Assembly (NCBI GenBank): GCA_002245135.1
Contig: NGBS01000591.1
Location: 160,344-224,343 of the forward strand
DNA length: 64,000 nucleotides
Direction of reading: 5' to 3'
DNA from: Proteromonas lacertae
Lineage: Eukaryota > Sar > Bigyra > Opalinata > Proteromonadidae
The position numbers and the translations under genes were made by a program. Of the stretch, positions 62,201-64,000 are shown one piece after another (positions within the stretch are counted from its first letter, which is position 1; each line of letters opens with the position of its first letter). Under the pieces are notes generated by a model. That model worked only from the letters and a program-made list of their open reading frames with translations. It had not been told where the DNA came from and made no database searches.

Positions 62201-64000
62201 AACTAATACATCAAATATAAGTATATTAATCAAAAGATTGAAAGATAAGAATGTTGATAAAATTGAAGATTTGATAGAACAAGTAATGAATGATAGTATA
62301 TTGATGTTTAACAGGAAAAGAAGTAATAGTGAACATTCCCAAATATACCAAATAATCAATTCTAACTACACATCATCATTATTGTATTATCCACTTTATC
62401 AGATATATTCAACAGTGAATAAGAATTTTTGGTAAAAATACAACAATAATTGAATGTAATCCAATTCTTCAAAGATGGATTTTATTCAAATACTTCAAAC
62501 TATCTTCATCAGACAAGATGAAATATATTCACAAATGTCCTTTGATTGATATAGAAGATAGTGAAATAACAAAATTGAAAGAATATTATAAATTAAAAAA
62601 AGATTCAGATGAATTGTTGTTATGTTATATAATAGGTAAGGATAAAGTATTATTGAATAATAAAGATTCTCAATGGAATAAATATCAAAATGTGTTTAGT
62701 GATATAATTGAAAAGATAGATGAATTAGGTCCAATAGAAGTAATAGAAAATATAATAAACAAAACACTTCGATTATTGAAAGGTTATTCATCAAATATAT
62801 CAAGAAGACCAAAAGAAAACACAGGAATGAACTGATTTATTATTTAATGATATTCAAAGAATATATGATGAATTTGATGAAGCAATGAAAGATACAAGTT
62901 TAAAACTGAATAGATTCTATGGAATGGATAAATATTTTGAAGAATATTCTACATTTTTACTGAAATGAAAGATTTAAAAGCAATATCTATGATAAGAGAA
63001 CATGAAAAAAGACAAAGACAAATGAATTATAACAAATCAAAAAAGAATTAGCAAAATAAAGAGTGGATTTGAAATGGATTTTGAAGAAGAAAAATAATAT
63101 AGAAGGAATAGATGATGATGCTTATGATTTATTAAAAGATATAAAACAAATAAAAGACACATAATCGATTATCATCAATTCAAGATAAAGAAGCAAGATT
63201 GTATTTAGAATGTAGTCATTTCTTATATGCTTTAGAAGTGTCAAATACAGCATCAGCAATAGTTCAATATTATGAATTATTGAGAGAATTAGAAATATCA
63301 AAAGATAAGTTAATTCATGATTTTGAGAATTTTGAAGTAATGAAAATCTTTAGAAATATATGTGACAGCTAGAATCAATTATTATGCTAAAACTGTAGAT
63401 TTGAATTATTATTATTCCATAATTAAAGAAGCTCCATTTTATATTCATGGATCTGTAACTCAAGAACAATTAGATAGTGCAATAAATACTTTATTAGATA
63501 ATGATTGGATTATAAAAGAAAAAAAGAAATGATGATGGTAAAATGAAAATGGATTTATCACATATAACTGATAAATGTAATACAGATTATAAGATAAATT
63601 AGAATTACACAGGAGAAATCATTAGATATGTAGAAGAAGAAAATGAAAGAGAATTGATTTACATAAAGATTATATCATTAGAACCATACAATACACAAGT
63701 AAATGTGAACCAGGAACAATAGTATCATCATCTGATTTAAAAGTATGAATATCAATTAAAAATATAATATGAAAAGTGAACCTTTGTTTATATCTATGAA
63801 GGAATATATTTCTTCACTGCCATTTCATGATAAATTAGTTTTAATATGTCCATTATTACACAATGAATTATCAGATATTGTGTTAGAAATATTGAGTGAA
63901 ATATCATTGAAAGATTTCTTAAAACAAATCCTATTCTAAAATCAATAGATGATATAATTCCAAAAACAGATGAATATCTTCAAAATGAATATAAAAATGG
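56207..64000 (+). CDS. Giant midasin-like AAA+/vWA protein, copy 2, partial
   Basis: Inverted near-copy of the gene at 11359-25801, cut by the window end before the linker and vWA parts are complete. The head is shorter and Asn/Gln-rich, with a one-base change just after the start codon (about 56215) and an in-frame TAA near 56542. From 56703 to 62435 the frame is open for 1,910 codons and holds all six AAA+ modules, with Walker A motifs near 57306 (GKTSSAKT), 58813 (GHKESGKS), 60613 (GDPGVGKS) and 61540 (GPSPSGKS) and Walker B such as VILLDELSLA. It differs from copy 1 by roughly a dozen residues here (for example Val/Met at about 59000, Ser/Pro at about 60228). After 62430 single-base losses and gains appear every 50-150 bp and break the frame repeatedly. 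Whether this copy is a gene or a pseudogene cannot be decided from the window. Confidence 0.72.
56207..64000 (+). repeat. Inverted duplication, right arm
   Basis: Matches the minus strand of 17434-25801 to the last base of the window, so the repeat continues beyond it. Nucleotide identity is very high from 56600 to 62430, then drops sharply through indels rather than substitutions. The arms are separated by about 30.4 kb of unique sequence. Confidence 0.9.
62430..64000 (+). other. Indel-dense segment of copy 2
   Basis: Compared with the intact left arm, this segment has frequent one- or two-base gains and losses, many in A or T runs (T5 for T4 at 62427; an extra A near 62829; losses near 62955, 63050, 63165, 63345, 63590 and 63790). 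The left arm reads through the same region without a break. Pattern and sudden onset suggest unpolished sequence near a contig end, or a decayed tract. Confidence 0.7.

Noticed and set aside
1-64000. CRISPR arrays, operons or bacterial promoters
   Set aside because: The DNA is eukaryotic: spliceosomal introns, a tRNA with Pol III terminator and nuclear gene families throughout. The 207-bp array is protein-coding BRC repeats.

Overview
The window is nuclear DNA from an unidentified, very AT-rich unicellular eukaryote. The standard genetic code fits: TAA is the usual stop and TAG and TGA are also used. Genes are dense and cut by tiny introns, mostly 23-46 nt, that start GTATNT or GTAAAT and end TAG. 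Low-complexity Q/N/P runs are common. I could not settle the lineage. A Tctex-type dynein light chain, V-ATPase subunit G, an E2F partner (DP), a plant/protist-type DYRK and a BRCA2 with many BRC repeats point to a free-living or symbiotic protist rather than a fungus.

Layout. 1-2.98 kb: two head-to-head BED/hAT transposase remnants. 3.1-11.2 kb: small cellular genes (V-ATPase G, a two-TM protein, a Q-rich protein, a Tctex light chain, uridine phosphorylase, a fucosyltransferase-like enzyme, a coiled-coil protein). 11.36-25.8 kb, minus strand: one giant midasin-like gene of about 4,800 codons, with a Q/P-rich head, six AAA+ modules, a long linker, an acidic stretch, a GATase1-like domain and three vWA-like domains. 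26.1-55.8 kb: hydroxyethylthiazole kinase, NAA38, a NEK-like kinase, a MYG1-MYG1-SPRY fusion, PP1 inhibitor-2, two LITAF paralogues, a PH/ankyrin protein, arginyl-tRNA synthetase with a GST-like head, an Arp4-like protein, a LisH-DYRK kinase, tRNA-Trp, a DP-like factor, Sec63, a pseudokinase with Ig-like repeats, and BRCA2 with 12 near-identical BRC repeats. 56.2-64.0 kb, plus strand: a second, inverted copy of the giant gene, over 99% identical in protein for about 1,900 residues and cut by the window end.

The two giant genes point outward from a 30 kb block of mostly housekeeping genes, so the block is bounded by a large inverted repeat. Single-base frameshifts cluster in the repeat arms, above all after 62.4 kb, and a few sit in single-copy genes. 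This looks more like residual long-read indels in regions that are hard to polish than biology, but decay cannot be excluded.

Three further points stand out. A perfect E2F palindrome lies upstream of BRCA2, 4 kb from a DP gene whose DNA-recognition motif is missing. Three introns begin ATATCTTT and have no usable GT-AG alternative, which suggests minor-spliceosome AT-AC introns. The MYG1 fusion pairs one domain with broken metal ligands with one intact domain and a SPRY domain.
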